Part shown: in pieces, positions 46,571 through 56,836 of the stretch
Layout of the letters: every line of letters starts with the position of its first letter
Position numbering within the stretch: the first letter of the stretch is position 1
NCBI GenBank assembly: GCA_016712105.1
Contig: JADJRU010000007.1
Span: 1 to 64,000, forward strand
Direction: 5' to 3'
Length of the DNA stretch: 64,000 nucleotides
Source: Ahniella sp.
Lineage (GTDB): Bacteria > Pseudomonadota > Gammaproteobacteria > Xanthomonadales > Ahniellaceae
Program-made: the position numbers and the translations under genes
Notes under the pieces: model-generated
What the model was told of the DNA's origin: nothing
Seen by the model: only the letters and a program-made list of their open reading frames with translations
Database searches by the model: none

Positions 46571-47414
46571 TGTGGGGCCGTGACCTGAAGTGGCCGATGC
46601 TGCTGCTCGGGCTCTGGGGGCTGCTGGCGCCGATTGTGCGGGCCGGACAACCCTGCGTTGAGACCCCGCTGACGGCGCGCCAACTTTCGGAAGCAGCCGC
46701 GACCGCCGAGCGTGTCGAGGCCGCACTTGGAAACGGCCGACCGGCCCGATCGCTCTGCTGGCCCGCGTTGGCAATGACCTGTCGGAACACGGCCTGCATT
46801 TCAGCCATGCCGGACTGGTATTGCGCGACCATCCATCCGGCCGTTGGCGCATCTGGCACCTGCTGAATCGTTGCGGGACCGACGATGCCGGATTACATGT
46901 GGAAGGACTGTTCCACTATTTCGCCGGACATCTCACTCGCCAGGACGCAAAGATCGTATTCCTCGAGCCTCGACTGGAGCAGGAACTCCTGTCGACCCTT
47001 GCCGATGGGCGCGCCCAACGCCTGTTTGATCCACGCTACAACGTGCTGGCCCGACCCGGGTCGCCACGCACCCAAAACAGCACGGCCTATTTGCTCGAAT
47101 GGTTGGCTACGGCCGAACACGGCCTGACGTCGGGTCACCGTGCCGACGCCTGGCGCGAGCTGGCTCCGGAGTTTTCTCCTGACCGCATCCATGTAGCGTG
47201 GGGCAAACGCGTATTGGCCGGCGTGGCCATGCAGAATGTCGATTTCACGGATCACTCGGTTGCCACGCGCCTGCGCGGTGATTACCCGGTTGTCACCGTG
47301 CGCTCGATTCTTCGTTACCTGCAACAGCGTCAATTGGCGACCGGCGCGGTACTGGTCCGGAAGGGCCGCACCGAGGAGGTGCCGGTGTCGCAGGACCGAC
47401 CCGTCCTGCACTGA
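46570..47414 (+). pseudogene. DUF2145-family exported protein, frameshifted
   Basis: DUF2145 proteins are exported and of unknown function; they often sit beside small secreted partners as here. The frame begins at 46570 with a signal peptide (LLLGLWGLLAPIVRAGQ), then TARQLSEAAATAERVEAAL. It shifts near 46747 (one base missing), after which the DUF2145 core reads to 47414: LARVGNDLSEHGLHFSHAGLVLRDHPSGRW, LLNRCGTDDAGLHVEGLFHYFAGHL. Start codon overlaps the previous gene (TGATG). Cys-containing CVE near the mature N-terminus is family-like. Confidence 0.82.
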
Positions 47415-47537
47415 TTCCCTCGGCCTCGGCATCGTTCGTTGAATCATCACGAAAGCAGGGTATGCTTCATCGGTTTTTAGACCGGCTTTCCACGATCTGT
47501 ATGGTTCCGATTATCCGATCAATCAGGGGTACCGCGA

Positions 47538-50500
47538 ATGCGCGTTGAGCAATCCACCGTGCGTGATCGATTGCTGCTGTTTGTGCCGGGCGAAACCTTG
47601 CGCCTGGCCGAAGAAGGGTTGGCGCACGGCCGCATCGAGAACCTGAATGCCATCGAGCGCCAGCATCGCATGCTCGTCGATGCCGACTGGCGCGCCGACG
47701 GCAAGCCGATCCATGTGCGCCTGGAGCTGTCGGAGTGGCTGGAGCACGCACAGATCCGTGGCCAGTGCAGCTGTGGCCAGCGCGTGCCATGTGAACATCT
47801 GGTTGCCGTGGTCATGCTGCTGGAGAACGAGAGCGCTGCCACCGACCCTGAAGCCCATGCCGCCGACTCGAAGCCGATGTCGCCGGCCCTCAAGGCGTGG
47901 ATCGAAAACCAGAAACAACCCATGCCGGCCGGTCTTCAGGACAACGGCCGCGCACCCTTGGTGTTTCTATGGGCGATGGAAGACAGCAGCCTGTCGGGCT
48001 CCGACCTGGTCATCGAGCCTGCCCGTTTTGACGCGCATGCAGCCAAATCCGGTACGGATGGCCAACGCACTGCGCCGGTGCTGTCGCGGTTCAATCCCGC
48101 AGAAGCCCGGGTCGAAGATCTGCCCGAACATGAATTCAATTGGGTCTCGCAACTGGCACTGGCACGCACGGTGATCCGTCGCGCCGAACAGTGGTATGTC
48201 GCCACTCGGCTGCGCCCGGCCGAGTCGTTGTGGCAGATGCTCGAGCAGTCGCATTGTTATTGGGAACGGCTCAGTCCGAAACGACTGCACCGGGGCGAAC
48301 CTTGTGGGCTCTCCTGGTCCTGGCAGATCGACGAATTCGGCGTCCAGCGACTTGGCGCACAGGTGCCGGGTGTGGAGCGTATGCGTCTGTTGCGCACCGC
48401 AATCGGTTACGCAGTCATCGATATCGCCCGAGCGGAAGTCCGAGCGGTCCTCGGTGATGCGGTCGAGATCGCTCGCCTGCTGGAAACCCCGTCAGTAGGT
48501 CCGGACGAACTCGATGCCTTCCTTGAAGCGTTTGCCCAGACCGACCTCGCCGCGATCGTGCCGGCACCTCGCACCTTGCGTATCGAATCCGCAACCGAAC
48601 TCGAACCCGAAGCAGTGCTGCGCCTCGTCGGCGTGCCCGTACCCGCCTGGGCCCAGGCGAAGCTGGGCGGCAAACTCGGCATGGCCGTTCTCGAATTCAA
48701 CTATGGCCCACACCGCGTCGAGCCAGGCTTCGGCGTGGAGACGGAGCGTTATCGCGACGGCGTGTTGTACCGGATCGAACGAAACTACGCACTGGAAGAA
48801 GCGGCAGCGGAACGAGTGCAGGAAGCCGGCCTGAAAGACGCCATCACGATCTGGCCGCGGCAATTGCCGGAGCCGGATTCGTTTGGTGACTTCCACTATC
48901 TGCTGGAACTGAACTATCACATCGCAACACCCGAACAATGGGTCAGCGTGATTCCGCGCCTTGAGGAATCCGGATTCCTGCTTGAGTACGACGTAAGTTT
49001 CCCGAACCAGGTCTTGCCGCTGGCCGAAGACTGGTGGGCGGAAATTGATCATCGCGAATCGGCGTGGTTCGAACTCCGGATCGGCGTGACCATCAACCAG
49101 GAAAGGATCGATCTGTTGCCGGCCTTGAAGCGGCTTGCCGTGGATCCGCAATTTCCGCGCAAGGCGCGCGACCGCGAGCCGCCAGAGGCCGAGTGGCTGG
49201 TGCCGATCGACGCACACCGTCGCGTGCGCATGCCGCTGGGACGTCTGCGTCACCTGCTCGACAGCCTGCGCGCGAGCCTCGTCGAGGATGAGGACGAGGG
49301 CGAGTTGCGGATGCACCGCTCGGAAATCAACAACCTCAAGGAGCTGGTTGATTCGGACGAGATTGGCCTGAAGCTCGATCCGAAGCGTCGGGCCCAACTC
49401 CGCGAAATGTCGATGGCTCGCACGACGGTGGATCCGCCTGAACATTTTGGTGCGCAACTGCGCAACTACCAGCATGACGGCCTGAACTGGCTGGGGTTCC
49501 TGGGCGAAGCCGGTATTGGCGGCATCCTCGCCGACGATATGGGTCTCGGCAAGACGGTGCAGGTACTGGCCCATCTGGCCGTGGAAAAACAGGCGGGGCG
49601 TTTGACGAAGCCTGTGCTGATCATCGTGCCGACCTCGCTGCTCGGTAACTGGTTCCGCGAGGCCCAGCGTCTCGCACCGGAATTGACCGTGCTGATCCTG
49701 CATGGGCCCGATCGCGAGTCCGGCTTCAAGCGCATCAAACAGCACGACCTGATCCTGTCGAGTTATCCGCTGTTGCCGCGAGACATCGATCACCTTCAGC
49801 GCGAGAAGTTCATGCTGGTCGTGCTCGACGAAGCGCAGGCCATCAAGAACCCGCGCTCATTGGCGGCGCGTGCCGTTCGCGACCTCAACTGCAACCGTCG
49901 ATTGGCCATGACCGGCACACCTCTGGAGAACCACCTCGGTGAACTCTGGGCGATCCTCGATGCGGTCGAGCCGGGTGTACTGGGCAGTGAGCGGCACTTC
50001 CTCAAACATTACCGGCAACCGATCGAGAAGTTCGGAGATGCCGATCAGCAGGAACGCCTGAACCGTCGTGTTGCGCCGCTGATCCTGCGCCGACGCAAGG
50101 AAGATGTGGCGCGCGACTTGCCCGCCAAGACCACGCAGGTCCAGACGATCACGCTGGATGGCTAACAGCGGGCCCTGTACGAATCCCTGCGCGCCCGCGA
50201 ATACATGCGGGTGCGTGAGGCGGTCGGCATGAAGGGCATGGGCCAGAGTGGCGTGGTGGGGCTCGACGCCTTGCTGAAGCTTCGCCAGGTCTGCTGCGAT
50301 CCGCGTCTCGTCAAGCTGGAACAGGCACAGCATGTGACCTACTCGGCGAAACTCGAGCACTTGGCCGACATGCTCGAACAGTTGGTGCAGGAAGGCCGCC
50401 GTGTCCTGGTGTTCTCGCAGTTCGCCGAAATGCTCGCGTTGATCAGTGAGTTGCTGACCGGCATGGAGCTTTCGCACCTGCTGCTCACGGGCCAGACCCA

Positions 50501-50852
50501 GAATCGAACCGAACTGGTCGACCGTTTCCAACTGGGTGAAACCCCGATCTTCCTGATCAGCCTCAAGGCCGGTGGCGTGGGCCTCAACCTGACTGCCGCC
50601 GATACCGTCATCCATTACGACCCGTGGTGGAATCCGGCCGCCGAAGACCAGGCTACGGATCGGGCACACCGGATTGGCCAGGACAAGCCGGTGTTCGTCT
50701 ACAAGCTCATCTGTGCGGGGACGGTCGAAGAACGGATCCAAACCCTGCAGGCGCGCAAGGCGGAACTCGCCACCGCGTTGCTGGAAGGCGGCACCAGCAC
50801 GGTGATCAAGTTCGACGAAGAAGATCTCGAAGAGCTGTTCGGGCCGGGTTGA
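47538..50852 (+). pseudogene. SWIM-domain SNF2-family helicase, interrupted by an in-frame TAA
   Basis: A large SNF2 helicase of about 1100 residues. The N-terminus has a SWIM zinc finger (CSCGQRVPCEH, about residues 75-85). After a long linker the SNF2_N domain follows (ILADDMGLGKT Walker A, VLDEAQAIKN DExx box, ATP-dependent MTGTPLENHLGELW). A TAA at 50163-50165 interrupts the same frame between the two helicase lobes, just where LDGxQRALYE is expected. The second lobe then reads intact (GVGLNLTAADTVIHYDPWWNPA and ATDRAHRIGQ). These enzymes are predicted chromatin/DNA remodellers; the bacterial role is unproved. Either a real nonsense mutation or an error. Confidence 0.88.
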
Positions 50853-50863
50853 CCGGCACCCAA

Positions 50864-50906
50864 GGAGGCTCTGAACAAGTCCATCCTGGACTTCTTCAGA
50901 GGTTCC
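50864..50906. repeat. Imperfect palindrome related to the 23929 element
   Basis: GGAGGCTCTGAACAAGTCC and GGACTTCTTCAGAGGTTCC face each other around a short centre, between the convergent SNF2 helicase and reductase genes. The outer TTCAGAGGTTCC matches the right arm of the palindrome at 23929-23955. It could act as a terminator; there is no clear U-run. Confidence 0.55.
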
Positions 50907-53003
50907 CTAAGGCAACCGCATCCCCGCCCGTTGCGCAAGGATCGCGGCGATGACGTCGGGCGCATACTCGAACGAGTCGTAGAACAGGCGGTCTTCGGGA
51001 AGACCTCGCGCGAAGAAGGCTGCCTTGGCCACCTCGATCATGCCCGGCGGGCCGCTCATGTAGAGATCCGTGCCGGACAGGTCGGCGAAGTCGGCGAGCA
51101 CGGCCTCGTGGACCGGCCCACCGGCCCCTGTTTCGGACAGGATCGGGTGATACGAGAAATTCGGATGGTGTGCCGCCCAAGCCCGCGGCAACACATCGAG
51201 GTAGAGATCGGCAGCCGTTCGTGCGCCCCAGTAGAAGGCCATCGGGCGCGCGGATCCCAGCGCCATGAAGTGTTCGATGATCGCCTTGATCGGCGCAAAA
51301 CCCGTGCCGCCGGCCATGAAGATCATCGGCCGGTCGGAGTCTTCGCGCGGCACAAACGTGCCGAGCGGTGCTTCGATTCGCAGTACAGCGCCAACTGCCA
51401 GATCGGTGAACACGTGCTCGGTGAATCCGCCACCTGACACTCGCCGCACGTGCAACTCGATCGCGTGGTCAGCGAGTTCGTGTTCGGGCGCATTCGCGAT
51501 CGAAAACGACCGCCGTTTGCCCTCCGGCAACAACACGTCGAGATACTGACCGGCAAGCCAGCGCAATGGCTGCTCCCGCGGTGGCTTGAGCCGCAACATC
51601 ATCACATCCGGCGCAACCAGCGACTTCTCCACCAGCTTGACGGCCTGCACACGCCGCGGCATGTCGGCGACGGTCGGTACTTCGCGGGCGGCAATTCGCA
51701 GGTCGCTGGCCGCGACGGCCTGGCACAGCAGGATCGCACCCGGTTCCGTCGAGCGCGCCAATGCGGTCGGCGGCTGGTGCGGATATTGGACTTCACCCTC
51801 GAGCAACCGCGCCTTGCAGGATCCGCAGACCCCGCCGAGACAGGAATACGGCAAGGCAAGGCCCTGCGAACGCGCCGCTTCGAGCAAGGTGGTGTCGCCA
51901 GAGGAACTGAACGTGTGCCCGGAGGGCTCGATGCGCACTTGATGGGTCATCGCCCTATTCAAGCCGCTGGTGCCATGGGGCGCAAGTCTATGTTTTGTGT
52001 ACGGGGGCTTCGCTTTTGTGTACGCGCTAGTGGTCAGGGCTTTTCCGCCCTCACTGGTCCGCGAATGCTGCGCCGCAATGTTCGCCGTTTCGCGCAAGGG
52101 CGGGCGTGGCCACGCCGCCTGACCCAATTGATGCAGCAGTCCGCGGGTATTCAGGGCCTCGTGGAACGCCGCCATCTTGCCCGTGGGGGGGTGTTCGATC
52201 AGGGTATACACCGGTGCGCCAACCGCCACGGCCTCACTGATCATGTTGACCGAATCGGGCGTCACCACAAGCCGGTCGGCGACCGCCAGAAAACCGGCAT
52301 ACGGGTTCTCGCCAGCGCTGCCGGCTTGCCAAAGCCTGTGCCGCCGCCCATCGAGCAACTTCTGGATGATTGGCAGTGCCGATGCTGGGGTCCGACGCGA
52401 GGTGGTCACCAGCACGCTTCCGAAAACCTGTTGCGGCAGGTGGTCAATCCGCGCAAACAAGTGCTTCAGCGAGGCTTCGTTCAGCGGCAGCATCGGCGAG
52501 TCACCCCCCACCAGAACCGCGCAGATGGGCCTTGGCATCGCCAGCAGATCCGGGAACCGGCGCCGGGCGTCGGCAAGCCAGAGATCATCGATATCGTGCA
52601 TGGCCGTCACACTGACCAGAACATTGGGGCCACTCAAACCATCATGTTCGGGGCAGACGATCAGGTCGAAGTCGTCGCGGCCACTGCGCGGGTCGAGGAT
52701 CTGGACCGTAAACGTGGCCGGCCACCGGCGTTTCAGCCCGCGCAGCATCCAGGATGCCTGCCGACCACATCCGATGATCAGGTCGGGTGGTGCCTCATCC
52801 AGTTTTGTCCCGAACAGAGTGCGCAGGTGTCCATCGCTGCCGGGCAACCGGTGCGGCGCAAGCCAGCGCCAGGGCGGGCGGGGCTCAATCCGCAACGCCG
52901 TCACCGGACCGCCGATGGCATGCGCCAGTGCTTCCGCCTGCCGGGCATTGCCGGCCCGGCCATCACTCAGCGCCCAGATCCGGGGTTCACGCACCATCGA
53001 CAT
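50907..53003 (-). CDS. ELM1-like protein read through into a 2Fe-2S/FAD ferredoxin-reductase-like protein
   Basis: One open frame of 698 codons from ATG 53003. Residues 1-335 form an ELM1-like (mitochondrial fission ELM1/DUF1022) glycosyltransferase-like domain (WALSDGRAGNARQAEALAHAI, GCGRQASWM, VTPDSVNMISEAVAVG). Residues from about 352 form a CDP-6-deoxy-glucoseen-reductase/phenol-hydroxylase-like electron-transfer protein: 2Fe-2S ferredoxin (SCLGGVCGSCKARLLEG), FAD site (RRSFSIANAP) and NAD site (GGTGFAPIKAI, MSGPPGM). No stop codon separates them, but an ATG at 51950 (MTHQVRIEPSG) would start the reductase alone (347 aa, normal length). Two genes with a lost stop is more likely than a true fusion. 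Confidence 0.75.
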   Translation of the reverse strand: MSMVREPRIWALSDGRAGNARQAEALAHAIGGPVTALRIEPRPPWRWLAPHRLPGSDGHLRTLFGTKLDEAPPDLIIGCGRQASWMLRGLKRRWPATFTVQILDPRSGRDDFDLIVCPEHDGLSGPNVLVSVTAMHDIDDLWLADARRRFPDLLAMPRPICAVLVGGDSPMLPLNEASLKHLFARIDHLPQQVFGSVLVTTSRRTPASALPIIQKLLDGRRHRLWQAGSAGENPYAGFLAVADRLVVTPDSVNMISEAVAVGAPVYTLIEHPPTGKMAAFHEALNTRGLLHQLGQAAWPRPPLRETANIAAQHSRTSEGGKALTTSAYTKAKPPYTKHRLAPHGTSGLNRAMTHQVRIEPSGHTFSSSGDTTLLEAARSQGLALPYSCLGGVCGSCKARLLEGEVQYPHQPPTALARSTEPGAILLCQAVAASDLRIAAREVPTVADMPRRVQAVKLVEKSLVAPDVMMLRLKPPREQPLRWLAGQYLDVLLPEGKRRSFSIANAPEHELADHAIELHVRRVSGGGFTEHVFTDLAVGAVLRIEAPLGTFVPREDSDRPMIFMAGGTGFAPIKAIIEHFMALGSARPMAFYWGARTAADLYLDVLPRAWAAHHPNFSYHPILSETGAGGPVHEAVLADFADLSGTDLYMSGPPGMIEVAKAAFFARGLPEDRLFYDSFEYAPDVIAAILAQRAGMRLP

Positions 53004-53116
53004 GACCTGCGGGCGCCTCGGCCAAACTGCAAGGACGCCTTGCAGCAATGCGCATAGGCAGCGCGCGCTGCTTGCACGACACTATCTGCCTACGATCACT
53101 GATCCGGAGTCCGCTC

Positions 53117-53728
53117 ATGCGCCACATGCCTTTGTCACAAGATGCCCTGAACCAACTGTTTTTGGAAGCCCGCACGCACAACGCCAACCCGAACCCGTGG
53201 CTGGACCGTGACGTACCCGACGAACTGCTGGAGCAGGTCTGGAACCTCGCGCGTATGGGCCCGACTGCGGCAAACAACTCGCCGGCGCGGATCGTGTTCG
53301 TGAAATCGAAGGAAGCCAAGGCCAAACTCGACGCCTGCATGGATGATGGCAACAAACCCAAAACGCTGGCTGCACCCGCCACGGCGATCATCGGCATGGA
53401 CCTGGCGTTTTACGATCATCTTGCCAAGTTGTACCCGGTGGCGCCTGGCGCCAAGTCCTGGTTCGACTGGATGAATGATGAGCAGATCCTGCCGGTGGCG
53501 CTGCGTAACGCGAGTCTGCAGGGCGCTTACCTGATGATCGCGGCACGCGCACTGGGTCTCGACTGCGGCCCGATGTCCGGATTCGATGCCGCGAAGGTGG
53601 ATGCAGCCTTTTTTGCCGGCACCAAGGTCCGAAGCAACTTCATCGTCAACCTCGGTTATGGCGACGATGCCAAGTTGTATCCGCGTAGTCCGCGACTGTC
53701 GTTCGCAGAAGCCTGCACAATCGCCTGA
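53117..53728 (+). CDS. Malonic semialdehyde reductase-like nitroreductase (RutE/HadB type)
   Basis: A 203-residue flavin-dependent nitroreductase-fold protein resembling RutE/HadB, which reduces malonic semialdehyde. It starts at ATG 53117 with MRHMPLSQDALNQLF, and has NPWLDRDVPDELLEQVW, MGPTAANNSPARIVFV (FMN contacts) and LGLDCGPMSGFD (substrate side). The Pirin gene begins 7 bp after its stop, so the two share a transcript. Divergent from the ELM1-like frame. Intact. Confidence 0.85.
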   Translation: MRHMPLSQDALNQLFLEARTHNANPNPWLDRDVPDELLEQVWNLARMGPTAANNSPARIVFVKSKEAKAKLDACMDDGNKPKTLAAPATAIIGMDLAFYDHLAKLYPVAPGAKSWFDWMNDEQILPVALRNASLQGAYLMIAARALGLDCGPMSGFDAAKVDAAFFAGTKVRSNFIVNLGYGDDAKLYPRSPRLSFAEACTIA

Positions 53729-53735
53729 GGTCACC

Positions 53736-54437
53736 ATGCTTACCCTTCGTCCGGCAACCGAACGCGGCCGTGCCCGTTTTGATTGGCTCGATTCGCAGCA
53801 CACGTTTTCGTTTGGGCACTATTACGACCCCAAACACATGGGTTTCGGCCCGCTGCGGGTGATCAACGAGGATGTGGTGCAGGCGGGCAAGGGCTTCGCG
53901 CGCCATGGGCACAGCAACATGGAGATCATCAGTTATGTGATCGCCGGCGCATTGGAGCACCGCGACAGCCTGGGGACCGGGTCGGTCATCCGGCCAGGCG
54001 ACGTGCAACGCATGCGCGCCGGAACGGGCATCGAACACAGCGAGTTCAACGGCTCCAGCACCGAGACCGTGCACTTCCTGCAAATCTGGGTCCAGCCTGA
54101 TCGGCTGGGCCTCGAACCGGGTTATGCGCAACTTGCGTTTCCGCACGAGGCACGACAGAACCAACTGACCCTGCTGGCTTCCGGTTTCGGCGAAACCGAT
54201 GTCATCGAAGTTCGGCAATCGATGCGTCTGTATTCCGGGCTGTTTGACGCCGGGCAATCCTTGACGCAACCTTTGGATCCGGCCCGGGGACACTGGCTGC
54301 AGGTCATCCGCGGTCGGATTCAGGTGAACGGCACGACCCTGAACGCCGGCGATGGAGCGACGCTCGTCAGCGAATCGACCCTGTCACTGGATGTGATCGA
54401 CAGCACCGAGTTCCTGCTGTTCGATCTGCCCGCTTGA
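53736..54437 (+). CDS. Pirin-family protein
   Basis: A 233-residue pirin. The N-terminal cupin has the Fe-binding pattern HYYDPKHMGFGPLRVINED...GFARHGHSNMEIISYVIAG, and the second conserved part is GTGIEHSEFNGSS. Pirins bind iron and are reported as quercetinases or redox-linked co-regulators; no specific role can be read here. Start ATG 53736 gives MLTLRPATERGRARF, the usual N-terminus. Same strand as and 7 bp from the nitroreductase. Convergent with mutM. Intact. Confidence 0.92.
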   Translation: MLTLRPATERGRARFDWLDSQHTFSFGHYYDPKHMGFGPLRVINEDVVQAGKGFARHGHSNMEIISYVIAGALEHRDSLGTGSVIRPGDVQRMRAGTGIEHSEFNGSSTETVHFLQIWVQPDRLGLEPGYAQLAFPHEARQNQLTLLASGFGETDVIEVRQSMRLYSGLFDAGQSLTQPLDPARGHWLQVIRGRIQVNGTTLNAGDGATLVSESTLSLDVIDSTEFLLFDLPA

Positions 54438-54442
54438 TCTGA

Positions 54443-55255
54443 TCACTTCTGGCAGCTTGGGCAGTAGAAGCTGGAGCGGTTCGACTGGACCACCTGTTTG
54501 ATGGGCTTGCCGCAGACGCGGCAAGGCTCTTCTGCGCGACCATAGACGGAGAGCTCCTGTTCGAAATATCCAGGTTCGCCATCCGGCTTCAGGAAGTCCC
54601 GCAGGGTCGTCCCGCCACGCGTGATGGCGTAGGCGAGGATCCGGCGGATCGCCATGGCAACGGCGCCATAGGCAGCGCGGGACACCTTGCCTGCGGCACG
54701 AGTCGGGCGGATCCCGGCTTCGAACAGCGCTTCGGCAACGTAGATATTGCCAACACCGACAACGACGGATTGGTCCATCAGGAACGCCTTCACCGGCGCC
54801 GATCGACCGCGGCTCAATGAATAGAGGTAGTCCCCGTCGAACGTATCACCCAGCGGCTCCGGACCCAGCGCCGCGAGCAATTCATGCGTTTCATCAGCCG
54901 CCTGCCAGAGCAGACAGCCGAAACGACGCGGATCGTTGTAACGCAGCACCTGCCCGCTGCCGAGCGCGAGGTCGTAGTGATCATGTTTGCCGGCGCCGAA
55001 ACCCGGCGTCAGGACACGCAAACTCCCGGACATGCCGAGATGGATCAGCATTGAGCCGGGCTCGGTGTCGATCAGCAGGTACTTGGCTCGACGTCGGACG
55101 GCCTCTATTTCCCGACCCGGCAAGGTTCGCACCAGATGGTCAGGGATAGGCCAGCGCAAGTCGGGCCGGCGCAGCAGCAGAGACTCGATGCGTTGACCGA
55201 GAACGTGCGGCTCAATGCCACGCCGGGTGGTTTCGACTTCGGGTAATTCGGGCAT
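54443..55255 (-). CDS. mutM: Formamidopyrimidine-DNA glycosylase
   Basis: MutM/Fpg excises 8-oxoguanine and formamidopyrimidines and nicks at the abasic site. The N-terminus PELPEVETTRRG contains the catalytic proline (after Met removal) and Glu. The H2TH region is near DTFDGDYLYSLSRGRSAPVKAFLMDQSVVVGVGNIYVAEALFEAG, and the C-terminal zinc finger is CRVCGKPIKQ...YCPSC. 270 residues is the family's normal length. Start at ATG 55255. Monocistronic between convergent pirin and the M28 peptidase. Intact. Confidence 0.97.
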   Translation of the reverse strand: MPELPEVETTRRGIEPHVLGQRIESLLLRRPDLRWPIPDHLVRTLPGREIEAVRRRAKYLLIDTEPGSMLIHLGMSGSLRVLTPGFGAGKHDHYDLALGSGQVLRYNDPRRFGCLLWQAADETHELLAALGPEPLGDTFDGDYLYSLSRGRSAPVKAFLMDQSVVVGVGNIYVAEALFEAGIRPTRAAGKVSRAAYGAVAMAIRRILAYAITRGGTTLRDFLKPDGEPGYFEQELSVYGRAEEPCRVCGKPIKQVVQSNRSSFYCPSCQK

Positions 55256-55320
55256 GGTTCATTGTGCCGGAACGGGCGAGCGTTGTTCCGATTTCGTCCA
55301 TTGGGCTTGAGTCTTGTGGA

Positions 55321-56644
55321 TTATTCGAAGCCGTCGCTGAACATCGCCGGGGGAAGCAGACCGGCCAGTTCCGCAAGGACCGCCGCATTGGTTTTCAGGA
55401 TCGCGCCACCCATGGCCTGCGCGTTCGGGCCCATGTTCGCGGGCGTGTCGGTGCTGCGGTGGTAGTGCCCGTAGATGTCCCAGTCATCCTCGATCGCGAG
55501 CAGCGTTTGCACCCCGGCATTGAGGTAGGGCATGTGGTCGGAACCGAACGGGTTTGTACTGTAGACAACGTTCAACTGCGGGACATAGGTACTCGCGGCG
55601 GCGCCGAACCGTTGCATATAGGACAGGAACTCGGGTTCGCTTTCATAAAGCGCCTGCAACTGGGTATCGGCGCTGTAGCCGATCATGTCCATGATCACGA
55701 CCGCCTGAACCCGCGCGAGATGGTTGTTTGTGGTCAGGGACTGGACATGCGCCGCACTGCCGAGCAACCCCTGCTCTTCGCCGGCGTAACACATGAACAG
55801 CAGGCTTCGTCCGGGCTGCCGTGGCACGAGTACCCGCGCCAACTCCAGGACACCGGCACAGCCAGATGCGTTGTCTTCGGCACCGGGCGTTCCGGTGGTG
55901 CTGTTTGCGTTGCCGTTGCGTGAGTCGTAATGGGCACCGACGATGATCCACTCGTTGGGCGTGACGGTTCCAGTCCACATTCCCAAGACGTTCTGGCGCG
56001 TGATCGAGCCGCCCGGGCTGTTCATCGTGAAGTTGGGCGTACTGACCGTCAGACCTTCGGCCTGCATCCGTCCGGCGATCCAATCGCGCGCGGCAAACAG
56101 GGTGGTCGTGGCATAACTCGACCGGTCGTAACCCGGCGAGCGCAGTGACATCGCCGAACCACCTCGCCGGGTCGACTGCATCCACGACCTGCTGGATCTG
56201 TGGATCGACGGCACCGCGTACGGCTTCGTCCAACCGATACTGACGGGCCAGAACCACATTCGGCTTGAACGGCCGGATTGTCAGATGGGCATCGGTTTCC
56301 GGCAGCGCAGCGTCCGGATCGACCTCGCGAAGTTGCCACCGACCGCTGCTGGCAAGTTCACGGCCAAAGTCGATCGGTTCGGCGCAGCCGCGTCCGGCCA
56401 TGACGAGGTTCCGCTTTTCGATTCCGTCGAAAGATCGCAGGGTCGGCAAACCGTGATGCTCGGACAATCGAGCATGCGGCCCTGCCACCACCAGTTCGTC
56501 GCCCATCTCGAGCCACCATCCCGAACGTGCCGCTTCGAGTTTCGCCTGCTCGACCAGGTCGGGTCGCGCGGAGCCGATGTCGAGGACGACAACCGGCTCG
56601 GATGCAGCCATTGCAGCCAGCAACAGCAAGTCGGGAATCAGCAA
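55321..56644 (-). pseudogene. Exported M28-family peptidase, frameshifted, ends in FSDGFE
   Basis: An exported M28 metallopeptidase (aminopeptidase-like). The first segment (56644 to about 56132) has a signal peptide (LLLLAAMAAS) and a long N-terminal domain ending DPARWFGDVTALAG. The frame changes near 56132 (one extra base in GGGTT), then GYDRSSYATTTLFAARDW and the M28 core continue: VGAHYDSR (zinc His/Asp), GAEDNASGCAGVLELAR, YAGEEQGLLGS, MDMIGY and SDHMPYLNAG. The protein ends PPAMFSDGFE, the C-terminal tag shared with neighbours. Convergent with mutM's flank and divergent from the reprolysin-like gene. The frameshift may be a sequencing artefact. Confidence 0.85.
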
Positions 56645-56836
56645 GGAACACGCTCCGGTAAGTCAGTTTCGGCGGACTCGACGTAATCTTGTCAAACATT
56701 GCAATACTATCGGACTCGCGGTTGGACGCAGCGGTCATTCGTTGGGTCCCCGATAGATGTGTGTGGGTCGATCGGGGCTTCCCGAGTTTGGCCCGCCGTG
56801 TTGCCGTGCCGGCTTTTCCAACAGTTTGAGGCTTGA

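Noticed and set aside
36596..50852. Stop-codon readthrough or recoding (selenocysteine/pyrrolysine) for the TAG at 37364 and TAA at 50163
   Set aside because: TAA is not a recoded codon in known bacteria, TAG pyrrolysine needs a pyl system not seen here, and the sites are not catalytic; error or mutation is simpler.
51450..53057. 535-codon plus-strand frame opposite the ELM1/reductase ORF
   Set aside because: Shadow of the reductase and ELM1 frame; Arg/Gln-rich and without domain.
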